DNA from: Puniceibacterium sediminis
GTDB taxonomy: Bacteria > Pseudomonadota > Alphaproteobacteria > Rhodobacterales > Rhodobacteraceae
Direction of reading: 5' to 3'
Length of the DNA: 64,000 nt
NCBI RefSeq assembly: GCF_900188035.1
Contig: NZ_FZNN01000021.1
Coordinates: 1 to 64,000, forward strand
In this document: positions 9,064 to 19,251 of the stretch, piece after piece
How positions within the stretch are numbered: the stretch's first letter is position 1
Layout of the letters: every line of letters begins with the position of its first letter
Program-made: the position numbers and the translations under genes
Notes under the pieces: model-generated
Databases searched by the model: none
What the model was told of the DNA's origin: nothing
The model's input: only the letters and a program-made list of their open reading frames with translations

Positions 9064-10428
9064 ATGATCCATCCCGCTCTTGTCGCTTTGACTGCCCGGT
9101 TCGGCGCACAGATCGAAACCGGCAGCGCCCTGCGCGACCAGCACGGCGCGGGCGACAGCTGGCACGCCGCCGCGCCCCCGGATGCCGTGCTGTTTGCAAC
9201 CACCACCGCAGATGTCTCGGACGCGCTGGCAATCTGCCATGAACATGGATTTCCGGTTGTGGCCTTTGGGCACGGGTCCTCGATCGAGGGGCAGACACAG
9301 GCGGTTCACGGCGGGCTGAGCATCGACCTGACCGCCATGACCGCGATCCTGCGGGTGTCACCCGAAGATATGGATGCCACAGTGGAATGCGGTGTCACCC
9401 GGCAGCAGCTGAACGAACACCTGCGTGACACCGGGTTGTTCCTGCCAATCGACGTGGGCGCCCATGCCACTCTGGGTGGGCTTGCCTCGACCCGGGCGTC
9501 GGGCACCATGACCGTGCGCCACGGAACCATGCGCGCGCTGGTGATGGGGCTGACTGTGGTGCTGCCGGATGGTGAGGTCATCCACACAGGGGGCAGGGCG
9601 CGCAAATCGTCATCGGGTTACGACCTTTCCGCGCTGTTTGTCGGTGCCGAAGGCACTTTGGGGATCATCACCGAATTGACCCTGCGCCTGACCGGAATAC
9701 CCGAAGCGGCCCGGGCGGGGATGTACAGTTTCGCCCGGATATCCGATGCCACGCAGACGGTGGTCGAGGCGTTGCAATGCGGGCTGAGCCTCAACCGGAT
9801 CGAGCTGCTGGACGCGCTGCAGATGCGCGCGATCAATGCCTACAACAAGACCGATCATCCAGAAACCGCGACCCTGATGATCGACATGACCGGCAGTGCG
9901 GCGCAGGTCGCGGCAGATCAGGACACGTTCGGCCAGCTTGCCGCCGAAAACGGGGCGACTTTGGCGCCTTGCCACACGACCGAGGAATATAATGCCCTCT
10001 GGGCGCTGCGACATTCGGCACTTTATGCGGCGCGTGCCCTGCGCCCGGGGTGCAAGAGCCTGTCCACGGATGTTTGCGTGCCGGTGTCGGAACTGCCCGG
10101 CATCATCGACGCAATTCAGTCCGAAATCGCGGCGGCGGGGGTGGTGGCCCCCCTGCATGGTCATGTCGGTGACGGGAATTTCCACCTCGTGATGCTCTTT
10201 GATCCCGAAGTTCCTGAGGAACAGACCCGCGTAAAACAACTGAACGCACGTCTTGTCGCGATGGCGCTGGAATGCGGCGGCACCGCAACCGGAGAACATG
10301 GCGTCGGTCTGGGCAAAAAGGCCTTCATGGAGGCCGAGCACGGCGGAGCATTGAACCTCATGCGGCGACTGAAGCAGGCGGTTGATCCAAAGGGCATCCT
10401 CAATCCGGGCAAGATTTTCGATCTGTAG
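9064..10428 (+). CDS. FAD-binding oxidase/dehydrogenase (GlcD / D-lactate dehydrogenase family)
   Basis: A 454-residue flavoprotein of the GlcD/D-2-hydroxyacid dehydrogenase family. The N-terminal FAD (PCMH-type) domain shows GHGSSIEGQ and the DVGAHATLGG and GSGYDL-like (SSSGYDLSALFVG) segments followed by EGTLGIITE. The C-terminal cap has HGHVGDGNFH and GEHGVGLGK. It would oxidise a 2-hydroxy acid such as glycolate or D-lactate and pass electrons on. It starts just after the LLM monooxygenase and could handle a hydroxy acid released by that enzyme, which is inference. An earlier in-frame ATG at 9040 overlaps the upstream gene and is less likely. Confidence 0.87.
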   Translation: MIHPALVALTARFGAQIETGSALRDQHGAGDSWHAAAPPDAVLFATTTADVSDALAICHEHGFPVVAFGHGSSIEGQTQAVHGGLSIDLTAMTAILRVSPEDMDATVECGVTRQQLNEHLRDTGLFLPIDVGAHATLGGLASTRASGTMTVRHGTMRALVMGLTVVLPDGEVIHTGGRARKSSSGYDLSALFVGAEGTLGIITELTLRLTGIPEAARAGMYSFARISDATQTVVEALQCGLSLNRIELLDALQMRAINAYNKTDHPETATLMIDMTGSAAQVAADQDTFGQLAAENGATLAPCHTTEEYNALWALRHSALYAARALRPGCKSLSTDVCVPVSELPGIIDAIQSEIAAAGVVAPLHGHVGDGNFHLVMLFDPEVPEEQTRVKQLNARLVAMALECGGTATGEHGVGLGKKAFMEAEHGGALNLMRRLKQAVDPKGILNPGKIFDL

Positions 10429-10486
10429 GGACTGGGGCAGAGGTCAATAGCTACCGGTCGGCGCAAAAGGCACCTGCCACCGGCTT

Positions 10487-10512
10487 GATCCCGGGCGTAT
10501 CGGGCCGGGATC
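10487..10512 (+). terminator. Possible terminator hairpin after the FAD oxidase gene
   Basis: GATCCCGG (10487-10494) is the reverse complement of CCGGGATC (10505-10512), separated by a ten-base loop. A T-run is lacking, so its role as a terminator is uncertain. Confidence 0.3.
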
Positions 10513-10648
10513 TGTCGTTCATAGACCTTTGGGCATGGTTGTGGCATGCGCCCAATTGTTGGGCGGTCAGCGGAAAAGGTGCTCATTGGGCGGGCGGTGA
10601 CCTACGGATACCCACTTCCCACACGCCTCATTTTGCTGTTCACTGCCA

Positions 10649-10662
10649 TTTGTATACACAAA
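10649..10662. promoter_or_regulatory. Putative HutC operator before the amino acid importer
   Basis: The near-palindrome TTTGTATACACAAA centres on GTATAC. GntR/HutC-family repressors bind sites of the type TTGTATATACAA. A related core, GTATATAC, lies between hutI and hutF (20473-20480). Presence of the same kind of site at both places suggests that HutC, encoded at the end of this importer operon, controls both units. Confidence 0.5.
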
Positions 10663-10744
10663 ATAAATGCGGCGTTCTGCGACGTCACGGCCACACGAAC
10701 CATCAACAAAGATGCCCCGTCAGGGGCGCACAGGGAGACTATCC

Positions 10745-11569
10745 ATGCGCAAGCCCTTACTTGCCGCCCTCACCGGAGCGGCCCTTCTTCTTGGAACCAC
10801 CCTCACCGCGCAGGCTGAGGACGCGCTGGAACGCGTCATGGCGGCCGGTACGCTGAAGGTCGGCACCGAAACAGCCTTTGCCCCGTTCGACTATATCGAT
10901 GCGGGCACCCACACCGGTCTCAACATGGACATCTACGAAGAGATCGGCAAGGAAATGGGCGTCGAGATCGAGTGGATCACGCTGGACTGGACCGGCGTTC
11001 TGCCCGGTCTGGAAGCGGGCCGTTTCGACGTCGTTGCCGGCCCTGCGACCATCACCAAGGAACGCATGACGCGTTACCGTTTCTCCAGCCCGATTGCAGA
11101 GGCGACCGTCGCCCTGCTGGTCGGTGCGGACAGCGATATCGCAGCGCCCGCCGACATCGCGGGCAAGCCTGTGGGCTCTGGCACCGGTACGGCGCAGCTG
11201 GCACAGCTTCAGGCCTTTGGCGCGACGCTTGACCCGGCCCCGACCGAATACCGCGAATACGTTTCGTTCAACGAAGCCTATGCCGACCTTGCCGCTGGCC
11301 GTATCGACGCGATGGCCAATTCGCTGCCCAACATCGCCTTTGTCGCCAGCCAGCGCCCCGAAGTGTTCAAGGTCGTGACACCCGCATTCGGCACCCCGAC
11401 CTACTTTGGCTTTCCCGGCCGTATCGAACCGGAATTCGCCAGCCTGATGGACAAAATCGACGAGATCCTGCTGGCGATGAAGGCCGACGGACGCATGGGT
11501 GCGCTGCAGGAAAAGTGGTTCGGCACCACCTTTGACATGCCCGACTATGTGACAGATCCCAGCATCTGA
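10745..11569 (+). CDS. Polar amino acid ABC transporter, periplasmic binding protein
   Basis: Periplasmic solute-binding protein (SBP family 3), 274 residues, with a Sec signal ending near AQA (residue 23). GTLKVGTETAFAPFDY is the typical start of the mature domain, and YRFSSPIAEATVALLV follows. It would capture a polar amino acid and hand it to the two permeases encoded next. ATG 10745 has AGGGAG upstream and begins the signal peptide; the earlier in-frame ATG at 10667 does not. Because the operon ends with HutC and lies beside the hut genes, histidine or urocanate is the best guess for the ligand. Confidence 0.9.
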   Translation: MRKPLLAALTGAALLLGTTLTAQAEDALERVMAAGTLKVGTETAFAPFDYIDAGTHTGLNMDIYEEIGKEMGVEIEWITLDWTGVLPGLEAGRFDVVAGPATITKERMTRYRFSSPIAEATVALLVGADSDIAAPADIAGKPVGSGTGTAQLAQLQAFGATLDPAPTEYREYVSFNEAYADLAAGRIDAMANSLPNIAFVASQRPEVFKVVTPAFGTPTYFGFPGRIEPEFASLMDKIDEILLAMKADGRMGALQEKWFGTTFDMPDYVTDPSI

Positions 11570-11636
11570 TTGTGAAAATGCGTGGCGGGGCAGCTATGTC
11601 TTCCCGCCGCGCACCTACTGACAAGGCGTCCCCCCG

Positions 11637-12281
11637 ATGACCTGGTATCTATTCCAGTTGCTGCTGCAGGCGTCGCTGATGACGATCTTTGTCAGCGCGA
11701 TTTCGATCCTGGCCGGGCTGGTCTTCGCCGTGTTCCTGTCGGCCATGCGCATGTCCGGCAATGGCTGGCTGTATAATGGCGCGGGCCTTTTCATATCGTT
11801 CTTTCGCGGTGTGCCGTTGCTGGTCCAGCTTCTGCTGATCTTCAACCTGCTGCCGATCATCGGTATCACCCTGCCCAGCCTTGCCACCGCGATCATCGGC
11901 CTGTCGCTGTGCACCGCCGCCTATCAGGCGGAAAATCTGCGGGGCGGGTTTGAGGGCGTGCCCATCGGCCTGATCGAAAGCGCCGAAATGGCCGGGTTTT
12001 CCCGCGTGCAGACATTCATCTATATCCGCACCCCCATCGCCCTGCGCCTGACCTTTCCTGCGCTGGTGAACGAGGCGATCCTGATCCTGAAATCCTCATC
12101 CCTTGTTTCGGTCGTGGGGCTGGTCGAGCTGACCAAGATGGCGCAGAACCTGTCGGCATCGACTTATCAGCCGCTGCCGATCTTTGCCTCGGCCGGCCTT
12201 ATCTATCTTGTGATCAACCTGACCGTCGCCTTTGCCGCCCGCCGGGCCGAAGACGCGCTGCCCGGATTGCCAGCCAAATGA
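11637..12281 (+). CDS. Polar amino acid ABC transporter permease
   Basis: Inner-membrane permease of the HisMQ family, 214 residues and several hydrophobic helices. The EAA-type cytoplasmic loop reads GVPIGLIESAEMAGFSRVQTF, where it contacts the ATPase. FFRGVPLLVQLLLIF is typical of the family N-terminal half. Its last four bases overlap the start of the second permease (ATGA), so the two are translationally coupled and probably form a heterodimeric channel. It works with the binding protein at 10745 and the ATPase at 12942. Confidence 0.9.
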   Translation: MTWYLFQLLLQASLMTIFVSAISILAGLVFAVFLSAMRMSGNGWLYNGAGLFISFFRGVPLLVQLLLIFNLLPIIGITLPSLATAIIGLSLCTAAYQAENLRGGFEGVPIGLIESAEMAGFSRVQTFIYIRTPIALRLTFPALVNEAILILKSSSLVSVVGLVELTKMAQNLSASTYQPLPIFASAGLIYLVINLTVAFAARRAEDALPGLPAK

Positions 12282-12940
12282 GTTTTGATTTCGCCGTCAT
12301 CTTTGCCAAGGGGCCGCAGATTCTGGCCGGTCTGGGTGTCACTATCCTGATCTGGGTGGTGGGCACTGCGCTGGCCGTTGTGCTAGGTTTTCTTGTCGCC
12401 ACCGCGCGTCGTTTTGGCGGGCGCCTTGTCAACACGGCGCTGATGATCCCGGTCGAGGTGCTGCGCGGCACGCCCTTCCTGGTGCAGATATTCCTGTTGT
12501 ATTTCGGCGGGCCCTATATCGGTCTGCGGCTTGACCCGATCACGGCGGGCCTGCTGGGCCTGTCGATCTATGGCGCGGCCTATTATTCCGAGATTTTCCG
12601 CGCCGGCTACCTTTCGGTTCCGCCGGGCCATGTCGAGGCAGCGGATTGCGTCGGGTTTTCGCGGGTGCAGACGATCCTGTACATCCAGCTGCCGGAAATG
12701 GCCCTGCTGGTCCTGCCGCCGTCGCTGAACATGGTGGTGATCCTGCTCAAGGACACGGCGTTGCTGTCACTGATCACGGTGCCGGAAATGACGATGACGG
12801 TCAGCGCCATCGGATCACAGCAATACGCTTTCGTTGAATCCATCGTGGTGCTGGCGCTGGTCTATTGGGGCCTTGTCGAACTGGCCAACGCCCTGGGCCG
12901 CATCGCAGAACGCAAAATATCAAAACTGAGACTGACCTGA
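12278..12940 (+). CDS. Polar amino acid ABC transporter permease, second subunit
   Basis: Second HisMQ-type permease, 220 residues. EVLRGTPFLVQIFLLYFGGP is the family signature in the first half, and the EAA loop reads SVPPGHVEAADCVGFSRV. It overlaps the first permease by four bases and is followed after one base by the ATPase gene. Together with its partner it would form the membrane channel of the presumed histidine/urocanate importer. Confidence 0.9.
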   Translation: MSFDFAVIFAKGPQILAGLGVTILIWVVGTALAVVLGFLVATARRFGGRLVNTALMIPVEVLRGTPFLVQIFLLYFGGPYIGLRLDPITAGLLGLSIYGAAYYSEIFRAGYLSVPPGHVEAADCVGFSRVQTILYIQLPEMALLVLPPSLNMVVILLKDTALLSLITVPEMTMTVSAIGSQQYAFVESIVVLALVYWGLVELANALGRIAERKISKLRLT

Positions 12941-12941
12941 C

Positions 12942-13730
12942 ATGACCGACAGCGCCATCAGCATCAAGAACGTCTCGAAACAGTTCGGCGACACGGTCGT
13001 GTTGCGCGACATCAACCTTGAGGTGCCGCGCGGGCAGGTGTCCTGCCTCATCGGGCCGTCGGGGTCCGGCAAATCGACCCTGCTGCGCTGCATGGCTTTT
13101 CTGGAAGAGGCCAATGCAGGCACGATCCTGATCGAGGGCGAGCCGCTGGGCTTTGTCGAAGGCCCAAATGGGAGGCGCAAGCAGACGGCAGCAGAGTTGC
13201 GCCGGACGCGCAGCAAGATCGGTATGGTGTTCCAGCAATTCAACCTTTGGCCGCATATGACGGCGCTGGGGAATGTGGCCGCGTCCCTGCGCCGGGTGCG
13301 CAAGATGTCGCGCAAGGACGCCGAGGAAAAGGCGATGGCGCAGTTGGAAAAGGTCGATCTTGCCCCCCGCGCGCATCACTATCCATCGCAGCTGTCGGGT
13401 GGCCAGCAGCAGCGGGTGGCCATTGCCCGCGCGCTGGCGCTGGACCCCACGATCATGCTGTTTGACGAACCCACATCGGCGCTGGATCCGGAACTGACGG
13501 GCGAAGTGCTGAACGTCATGCGCACCCTTGCCGATGAGGGGATGACCATGGTCGTCGTGACTCACGAGATCGGATTTGCGGCATCGGTTGGCAACAATGT
13601 CTGTTTCCTGGATCACGGCAGGCTGCTGTTCCATGACACGCCGGAAAAGGTTTTCGCCGCCCCGCGCAATCCACGGCTGGAACAGTTTCTCGATACCTAT
13701 CTGGATCGCGGTGCCTTTCTGGTGCAGTAG
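12942..13730 (+). CDS. Polar amino acid ABC transporter ATP-binding protein
   Basis: Cytoplasmic ATPase of 262 residues (HisP/GlnQ type). Walker A is GPSGSGKST, the signature is LSGGQQQRVAIARAL, and Walker B is IMLFDEPTSALDPE. A short insert between Walker A and the Q-loop (about residues 66-85, LGFVEGPNGRRKQ) is a little longer than in HisP. It drives the importer encoded by the three preceding genes. The HutC-type regulator starts 32 bases downstream. Confidence 0.92.
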   Translation: MTDSAISIKNVSKQFGDTVVLRDINLEVPRGQVSCLIGPSGSGKSTLLRCMAFLEEANAGTILIEGEPLGFVEGPNGRRKQTAAELRRTRSKIGMVFQQFNLWPHMTALGNVAASLRRVRKMSRKDAEEKAMAQLEKVDLAPRAHHYPSQLSGGQQQRVAIARALALDPTIMLFDEPTSALDPELTGEVLNVMRTLADEGMTMVVVTHEIGFAASVGNNVCFLDHGRLLFHDTPEKVFAAPRNPRLEQFLDTYLDRGAFLVQ

Positions 13731-13762
13731 CGCGGGTCAGAGATCAGCGCGGAGGAGCATAG

Positions 13763-14503
13763 ATGACCCAGCCACGACGGATCAGCCAGCACGACAAAAT
13801 CACCGCTGAAATCCGCGAATTGATCGTGTCGGGAAGGTGGCTGCCGGGGCATCAGCTGCCGGTCGAGACGGATCTGGCGCAGCTCTATGGCGTGTCGCGC
13901 ATGACGATGAACAAGGCGCTGACCCGGTTGGCGCGCGAGGGGTTTCTGATCCGCCGCAAGAAACGCGGCACCTTTGTCGCCCAGCCGCGCGCCCAGTCCG
14001 CCGTCATGGAAATCGCGGATATCGAGGCCGAGGTCGGTTCGATGGGGCAGGATTACCGCTTTGTGCTGTTGTCGCGAAAGGTGATCGCGATGAGCGAATT
14101 CGAGGCGGCAGATGTCGGCTGCGGTGCGGTCAGAGGTCAGAGCGCCCTGCGGGTCGAAGGATTGCACAGTGCCGATGGTCAGCCGTTCTGCCATGAAACC
14201 CGTCTGGTGAATCCCGATCAGGCGCCCGGCGTGCTGGAACAGGATTTCAGCGCCACGCCGCCGGGCACATGGCTGCTGCGGCAGGTGCCGTGGAGCGAGG
14301 CAAGCCACCGCATCCGCGCCCTGAACGCCGATGCGGATATAGCGGCCAGTCTGGCGCTGAATGATGGGGATGCCTGTCTTGAGATCGTCCGCCGCACCCG
14401 CACCGCCGAAGGCTGGGTCACCTGGGCGCGGCTGGTTTACCCGGGCGACAGCCATCAGCTGCACGCGGCCTTTGCACCGAGGGACCAGAGCGATCAGGGG
14501 TAG
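13763..14503 (+). CDS. hutC: Histidine utilisation repressor HutC (GntR family)
   Basis: Transcription factor of 246 residues. The N-terminal GntR winged helix spans about residues 10-75, with LYGVSRMTMNKALTRLAREG as the recognition helix region. The rest is a UTRA ligand-binding domain. In the known hut systems urocanate binds this domain and releases the repressor. GGAGGAG sits just before ATG 13763. It is the last gene of the importer operon and converges on the hutD end of the catabolic operon. GTATAC-type palindromes at 10649 and 20473 are its likely operators. Confidence 0.85.
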   Translation: MTQPRRISQHDKITAEIRELIVSGRWLPGHQLPVETDLAQLYGVSRMTMNKALTRLAREGFLIRRKKRGTFVAQPRAQSAVMEIADIEAEVGSMGQDYRFVLLSRKVIAMSEFEAADVGCGAVRGQSALRVEGLHSADGQPFCHETRLVNPDQAPGVLEQDFSATPPGTWLLRQVPWSEASHRIRALNADADIAASLALNDGDACLEIVRRTRTAEGWVTWARLVYPGDSHQLHAAFAPRDQSDQG

Positions 14504-14665
14504 GGCAGTCCCTGGAACAGCAGGGCCGCCCGGAATAAAGCCGTTTTGGCGCTTTGGTAAAGCCAGCGCGCAGATCCGAGTGACGACCAACACCTGACCA
14601 TAAAGCGCCTCGCTCAACCGTTGGCAGCGCCACCCCACGGGCAGGCGCTCACCCGGCTTCTCTGT

Positions 14666-15205
14666 TCAATCGGACGAAACGGCCAAATCCTGTTTCCGGA
14701 TTGCCACATACAGCGCCTTGCCTGCGCGAACCTCTGTACCCGTGACTGCGGCCAGATCGCCCGCTTCCAGACCCATCTCGGCCACAGGCTCCAGCGCAAA
14801 GAGATACCGCGCCACGGCGGCCGCGCCCAGGATCGAGGCGTCATAGCCGACAACTGCGCGGTACGGCGCCCGGGTCTGCAGGTTCAGAACCTGCGTCTTG
14901 GGCCCGTCATGGGTGCAGAAACAGTCTGCGTCGCCGGAAAAGGCAAAGGGCGCATCGCCCGGGCCGATATGTTGTTCCATTCCGGGCAGGCGCAGGGTGA
15001 CCGCCCCGCCCTGAAAGGGCGAGAACACCCGCTCCAGCCCGGGGAAATGCGAAAACGCGGCAGAGCGCGTGATCAGGGCTGTGCTCACCCGCCAGTCAAG
15101 GGTGTCCCAGCCGGAACCTTCCGGGCTGGTGAGGATGACGGACATCGTGCCCGCGCCGTTCTTCCACGGCGCAGACACCCGGTCCGCTGCGCGCCAGATT
15201 TTCAC
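14666..15205 (-). CDS. hutD: HutD family protein
   Basis: HutD-type cupin protein of 179 residues. Its precise role is unsettled; it is proposed to tune flux through histidine breakdown. [11 protein letters not shown] near the N-terminus is the hallmark of the family. The chosen start is GTG at 15205, which shares four bases (GTGA) with the hutU stop; an upstream ATG at 15310 would lie deep inside hutU. The conserved domain begins straight after the GTG. It is the last gene of the hutI-H-G-U-D operon. Confidence 0.85.
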   Translation of the reverse strand: MKIWRAADRVSAPWKNGAGTMSVILTSPEGSGWDTLDWRVSTALITRSAAFSHFPGLERVFSPFQGGAVTLRLPGMEQHIGPGDAPFAFSGDADCFCTHDGPKTQVLNLQTRAPYRAVVGYDASILGAAAVARYLFALEPVAEMGLEAGDLAAVTGTEVRAGKALYVAIRKQDLAVSSD

Positions 15206-16896
15206 CCAAGGATCCGGGGCAGGCGCAATCCGTTGGCGCGCGCGCAGTCGATCGCCTCGGGGTACCCGGCATCTGCATGCCGCCACACGCCCGAGGCCGG
15301 GTCGTTCCACAGCACACGCTCCAGCCGTTTCGCGGCTTCGGGCGTGCCATCGGCGCAGATCACCACTCCGGCGTGCTGGGAATATCCCATGCCGACGCCG
15401 CCGCCGTGGTGGATTGATACCCAGGTCGCCCCCGACGCCGTATTGACCAGCGCGTTGAGCAATGGCCAGTCGCTGACCGCGTCCGATCCGTCACGCATCG
15501 CTTCGGTTTCGCGGTTGGGGCTTGCGACCGAACCGGCATCCAGATGGTCGCGTCCGATGACCACTGGCGCGGACAGCTCTCCGCTGGCGACCATTTCGTT
15601 GAATTTCAGTCCCGCGCGGTGCCGGTCACCCAGACCGATCCAGCAGATCCGCGCCGGCAGTCCCTGAAACGCGATGCGGTCGCGTGCCATGTCCAGCCAG
15701 CGGTGCAGCCCTTCGTTTTCGGGAAAGAGTTCCTTCATGGCCTGATCGGTCTTGTAGATGTCTTCGGGATCGCCAGACAGCGCCACCCAGCGGAACGGCC
15801 CGACGCCGCGACAGAACAGCGGACGGATGTAGGCGGGCACAAAGCCGGGAAAGGCAAAGGCATCGTCCAGCCCCTCATCCTTGGCCACCTGCCGGATGTT
15901 GTTACCGTAATCCAGTGTCGGCACACCGGCGTTCCAGAAACCGACCATGGCCGCGACGTGAACCTTCATCGACGCACGCGCGGCGGCATTGACCGCCTTG
16001 GGGTCGGTTTCCTGTTTGGCGTGCCATTCGGCCACCGACCATCCCGCCGGCAGATAGCCGCGATAGGGGTCATGGGCCGAGGTCTGGTCGGTCACGATAT
16101 CGGGCCGCCCGTTTGGCAAAGGTTCGCCCGCCTGCATCCGGCGCAGGATTTCGGGAAAAACCTCGGCGGCGTTGCCGATCAGCGCGACGGATTTGGCCTC
16201 GCCTGCCTTGGTCCAGCGGTCGATCAGCGCCAGCGCCTCATCAAGGCTATGGGTCTTTTCATCGCAATACCGTGTGCGGATGCGGAAATCCGCGCGGGTT
16301 TCGTCGCATTCCACCGCAAGACAGCAGGCCCCGGCCATCACGGCGGCCAGCGGCTGTGCGCCACCCATGCCGCCAAGCCCGCCCGTCAGGATCCATTTTC
16401 CGGTAAGGTTGCCGTCGTAATGCTGGCGGCCAGCCTCGGCAAAGGTCTCATAGGTCCCCTGAACGATGCCCTGCGCGCCGATATAGATCCAGGACCCGGC
16501 GGTCATCTGGCCGTACATCATCAGGCCCTTTTTATCCAATTCGTTGAAATGGTCCCAGTTGGCCCATTCCGGCACAAGGTTGGAATTGGCGATCAGCACG
16601 CGGGGGGCATCCGTATGGGTGCGGATGATGGCGATGGGCTTGCCCGATTGCACCACCAGTGTCTCATCCGCCTCAAGGTCGCGCAGGCTGGCACAGATGG
16701 CGTCGAAATCCTCCCATGTGCGGGCCGCGCGCCCGATGCCGCCGTAAACCACCAATTCGTGCGGGTTTTCGGCCACGTCGGGGTGCAGGTTGTTCATCAG
16801 CATCCGCAGCGGCGCTTCGGTCTGCCAGCTTTTGGCGGTCAGCTCCGGGCCGGTGGGCGGATAGATGTCACGCAGGTTGTGGCGGGACTCTGGCAT
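15202..16896 (-). CDS. hutU: Urocanate hydratase
   Basis: Second enzyme of histidine breakdown, turning urocanate into imidazolone propionate with tightly bound NAD. The 564-residue length matches the family. It shows [15 protein letters not shown] for the dinucleotide site and the catalytic-region CRGVGPFRW and [15 protein letters not shown] segments. The open frame extends to 16929, but ATG 16896 has AAAGGA upstream and starts the usual N-terminus. It lies 13 bases after hutG and overlaps the hutD start by four bases. Confidence 0.97.
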   Translation of the reverse strand: MPESRHNLRDIYPPTGPELTAKSWQTEAPLRMLMNNLHPDVAENPHELVVYGGIGRAARTWEDFDAICASLRDLEADETLVVQSGKPIAIIRTHTDAPRVLIANSNLVPEWANWDHFNELDKKGLMMYGQMTAGSWIYIGAQGIVQGTYETFAEAGRQHYDGNLTGKWILTGGLGGMGGAQPLAAVMAGACCLAVECDETRADFRIRTRYCDEKTHSLDEALALIDRWTKAGEAKSVALIGNAAEVFPEILRRMQAGEPLPNGRPDIVTDQTSAHDPYRGYLPAGWSVAEWHAKQETDPKAVNAAARASMKVHVAAMVGFWNAGVPTLDYGNNIRQVAKDEGLDDAFAFPGFVPAYIRPLFCRGVGPFRWVALSGDPEDIYKTDQAMKELFPENEGLHRWLDMARDRIAFQGLPARICWIGLGDRHRAGLKFNEMVASGELSAPVVIGRDHLDAGSVASPNRETEAMRDGSDAVSDWPLLNALVNTASGATWVSIHHGGGVGMGYSQHAGVVICADGTPEAAKRLERVLWNDPASGVWRHADAGYPEAIDCARANGLRLPRILG

Positions 16897-16909
16897 GGGT
16901 TCGATCCTT

Positions 16910-17704
16910 TCAGGCAAGCGTGGGGGCAAGGTCGATGAGATCCTGCAAAATGTGTTTCAGGACGCCGCGCAGCGCTTCGGCCTTGTCTGCGTCCAGTGCG
17001 AAATCCGGCTCTTCGCGCGCCAGATGGCTGGACTGTGCCAGCTCCATCTGGATCGTGTGGATGCCAGCGTCGGGCGTGCCATACTGCCGCGTGGTCCAGC
17101 CACCCTTGAACCGCCCGTTCAGAACGGTGCTGCGACCCGAGCCGGTGCAGCGCGCCCTGACCGCGTCGGAGAGAGCGGGTGCACAGGTCGCCCCCTCGTT
17201 CGTGCCGATGTTGAAATCGGGCAGGGTGCCGTCGAACAGCCATGGGATGACCGAGCGGATCGAATGACAATCATACAGGATGGCAACGCCGTGCCGTGCG
17301 CGGACCCGGGCCAGTTCAGCCTCAAGTGCTGCGTGATAGGGGCGGTGCCAGGCGGTCAGGCGTGCGGCAGTATCAGCCTTGGTCGGCTCTTGCCCCTCGC
17401 GCCAGATCGGAGCGTTGTCAAAGGTGCTTTGCGGGATCAGCCCGGTGGTGGTCTGTCCGGGATACAGGCTCGCGCCCCCGGGGTCGCGGTTGGCGTCGAT
17501 CACGTAGCGGTGGAAATTCGCGGCAACGCAGGTCACCCCCGGCACCAGATCGCGGTAGAGCGCATCGATATGCCAATCGGTGTCGCGCAGCAGCTGGCCT
17601 TCGCCGTTCAGGCGGGCGCGGATATCGCCGGGCACATAGGTGCCGGTATGGGGAAAGCCCAGAACCAGCGGGCTGTCGCCCCGGGTGACGGTAACGGGAT
17701 GCAT
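16910..17704 (-). CDS. hutG: N-formylglutamate deformylase
   Basis: Zinc-dependent hydrolase of 264 residues that splits N-formylglutamate into formate and glutamate, the last step of the five-step histidine route. FPHTGTYVP near the N-terminus and YDCHSIRS in the middle carry metal ligands. [12 protein letters not shown] and the C-terminal [11 protein letters not shown] region are also typical. Its ATG overlaps the hutH stop by one base. Divergent hutF at 20533 supplies its substrate, so the organism uses the formimidoylglutamate deiminase branch. Confidence 0.95.
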   Translation of the reverse strand: MHPVTVTRGDSPLVLGFPHTGTYVPGDIRARLNGEGQLLRDTDWHIDALYRDLVPGVTCVAANFHRYVIDANRDPGGASLYPGQTTTGLIPQSTFDNAPIWREGQEPTKADTAARLTAWHRPYHAALEAELARVRARHGVAILYDCHSIRSVIPWLFDGTLPDFNIGTNEGATCAPALSDAVRARCTGSGRSTVLNGRFKGGWTTRQYGTPDAGIHTIQMELAQSSHLAREEPDFALDADKAEALRGVLKHILQDLIDLAPTLA

Positions 17705-19251
17705 CAGAAAACCTCCGGTAGGGGAATGCCGCCCGATATTGACGCGGCCTGCGCCAGCGCGCCGCTTGCGACAAGCGCACCGGCGGCGTCAAGATCGGGT
17801 GCCATGTAACGATCTTCGGCCAGTGCAGGCACGGTCTGGCGAAGTGTGGCGATGACGGATTGCAGAACCGGGGATGTGACCAGCGGGGCGCGCATGTCGA
17901 TACCCTGCGCGCCGGTCATCGCCTCGACCCCGACAATCCAGAACAGGTTCTGCGTCATCTGCAACAGCCGCCGCGCGCCGTGGCAGGCCATCGAGACGTG
18001 ATCCTCCTGGCTGGCGCTGGTCGGCGTGGAATCGACCGAGGCGGGATGGGCCAGCTGCTTGTTTTCGCTCATCAGGGCGGCGGTCGTGACCTCGGCGATC
18101 ATCAGGCCCGAATTCAGCCCGGGCGCGGGCGACAGGAACGCGGGCAGCCCGTAGTTCAGTGTCGGGTCCACCAGAAGCGCGATACGGCGCTGGGAAATCG
18201 CGCCGATTTCGGCCACCGCCAGTGCGATCTGGTCGGCGGCAAAGGCCACCGGTTCTGCATGAAAGTTCCCGCCAGACACAATGGACCCGTCCGACAGGAC
18301 AAGCGGATTGTCCGTCGCGGCATTCGCCTCGATCCGCAGGGTGGTCGCGGATTGGCGCAGCAGGTCAAGGCAGGCGCCGCCCACCTGCGGATGGCAGCGG
18401 ATGCAATAGGGGTCTTGCACCCGTTCGTCGCCCGTTGCGTGGCTGTTGCGGATGTCCGACCCGTCCAGCAGCGCACGCAGGCAGGCGGCAACTTCGATCT
18501 GTCCGGGCTGGCCGCGCAGGGTCTGGATTTCCTCGGCAAAGGGCGCCGTGGATCCCATCGCCGCATCCGTGGTCAGCGCGCCCGTGACGATCGATGTCTG
18601 CAACGCCCGCATCGCACGGAACAGCCCGGCCAGCGCCAGCGCGGTGGACACCTGTGTGCCGTTGATCAGCGCCAGACCTTCCTTGGCGGTCAATACCACA
18701 GGGGCCAGCCCGGCGCGCGACAGCGCCTCGGCCCCCGGCAGGCGGTCGCCGTCAAAATCAGCCTCGCCTTCGCCGATCATCACGGCGGCCATATGCGCCA
18801 ATGGTGCCAGATCGCCCGAGGCGCCTACCGATCCCTTTTCCGGAATCACCGGCAGCACACTGCGCGCCAGCATTCCCTCGAGCAGGGTGATCAGTTCGGG
18901 ACGCACGCCAGACGCGCCGCGCCCAAGCGACATCAGCTTTAGCGTCAGGATCAGATGAACGATCTCAGGCGCGAGCGGCTCGCCAACGCCGCAGCAGTGG
19001 GACAGGATCAGGTTGCGCTGCAGGGTCGTCACATCCTTGGCCGCGATCCGCATTGATGCGAGTTTACCAAAGCCGGTGTTGATGCCGTAGACCGGTTCAT
19101 CACCGGCCGCGACCTCAGCCACCCGGGCGGCGGCGGCGGTGATCCCCGGCAGGGCAGAGGCATCCAGCGTGACCGGAGTCCGATGCCAGTAGATCTGTGC
19201 CAGCGTGGCCAGATCCACCGTGCCGGGGATCAATGTCAAGGTATCGGCCAT
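17704..19251 (-). CDS. hutH: Histidine ammonia-lyase
   Basis: First enzyme of histidine breakdown, removing ammonia to give urocanate. The MIO cofactor forms from Ala-Ser-Gly in [14 protein letters not shown] (about residues 138-151). The protein is 515 residues, the usual size. [12 protein letters not shown] near residue 53 is also conserved. ATG 19251 overlaps the hutI stop by one base and the next stop/start (hutG) also overlaps, so the genes are tightly coupled. A longer frame up to 19338 lies inside hutI and is not used. Confidence 0.97.
   Translation of the reverse strand: MADTLTLIPGTVDLATLAQIYWHRTPVTLDASALPGITAAAARVAEVAAGDEPVYGINTGFGKLASMRIAAKDVTTLQRNLILSHCCGVGEPLAPEIVHLILTLKLMSLGRGASGVRPELITLLEGMLARSVLPVIPEKGSVGASGDLAPLAHMAAVMIGEGEADFDGDRLPGAEALSRAGLAPVVLTAKEGLALINGTQVSTALALAGLFRAMRALQTSIVTGALTTDAAMGSTAPFAEEIQTLRGQPGQIEVAACLRALLDGSDIRNSHATGDERVQDPYCIRCHPQVGGACLDLLRQSATTLRIEANAATDNPLVLSDGSIVSGGNFHAEPVAFAADQIALAVAEIGAISQRRIALLVDPTLNYGLPAFLSPAPGLNSGLMIAEVTTAALMSENKQLAHPASVDSTPTSASQEDHVSMACHGARRLLQMTQNLFWIVGVEAMTGAQGIDMRAPLVTSPVLQSVIATLRQTVPALAEDRYMAPDLDAAGALVASGALAQAASISGGIPLPEVF

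Larger units (their letters stand above)
10429..10744. other. Intergenic region with hairpin and importer promoter region
   Basis: No gene is supported. It contains a hairpin soon after the oxidase gene (10487-10512) and a HutC-type palindrome (10649-10662) about 85 bases before the periplasmic binding protein start. An AGGGAG ribosome binding site lies just upstream of ATG 10745. Confidence 0.5.

Noticed and set aside
15544-16938. 464-codon open frame on the plus strand
   Set aside because: Lies antisense to hutU, which has complete family motifs; a high-GC shadow frame.
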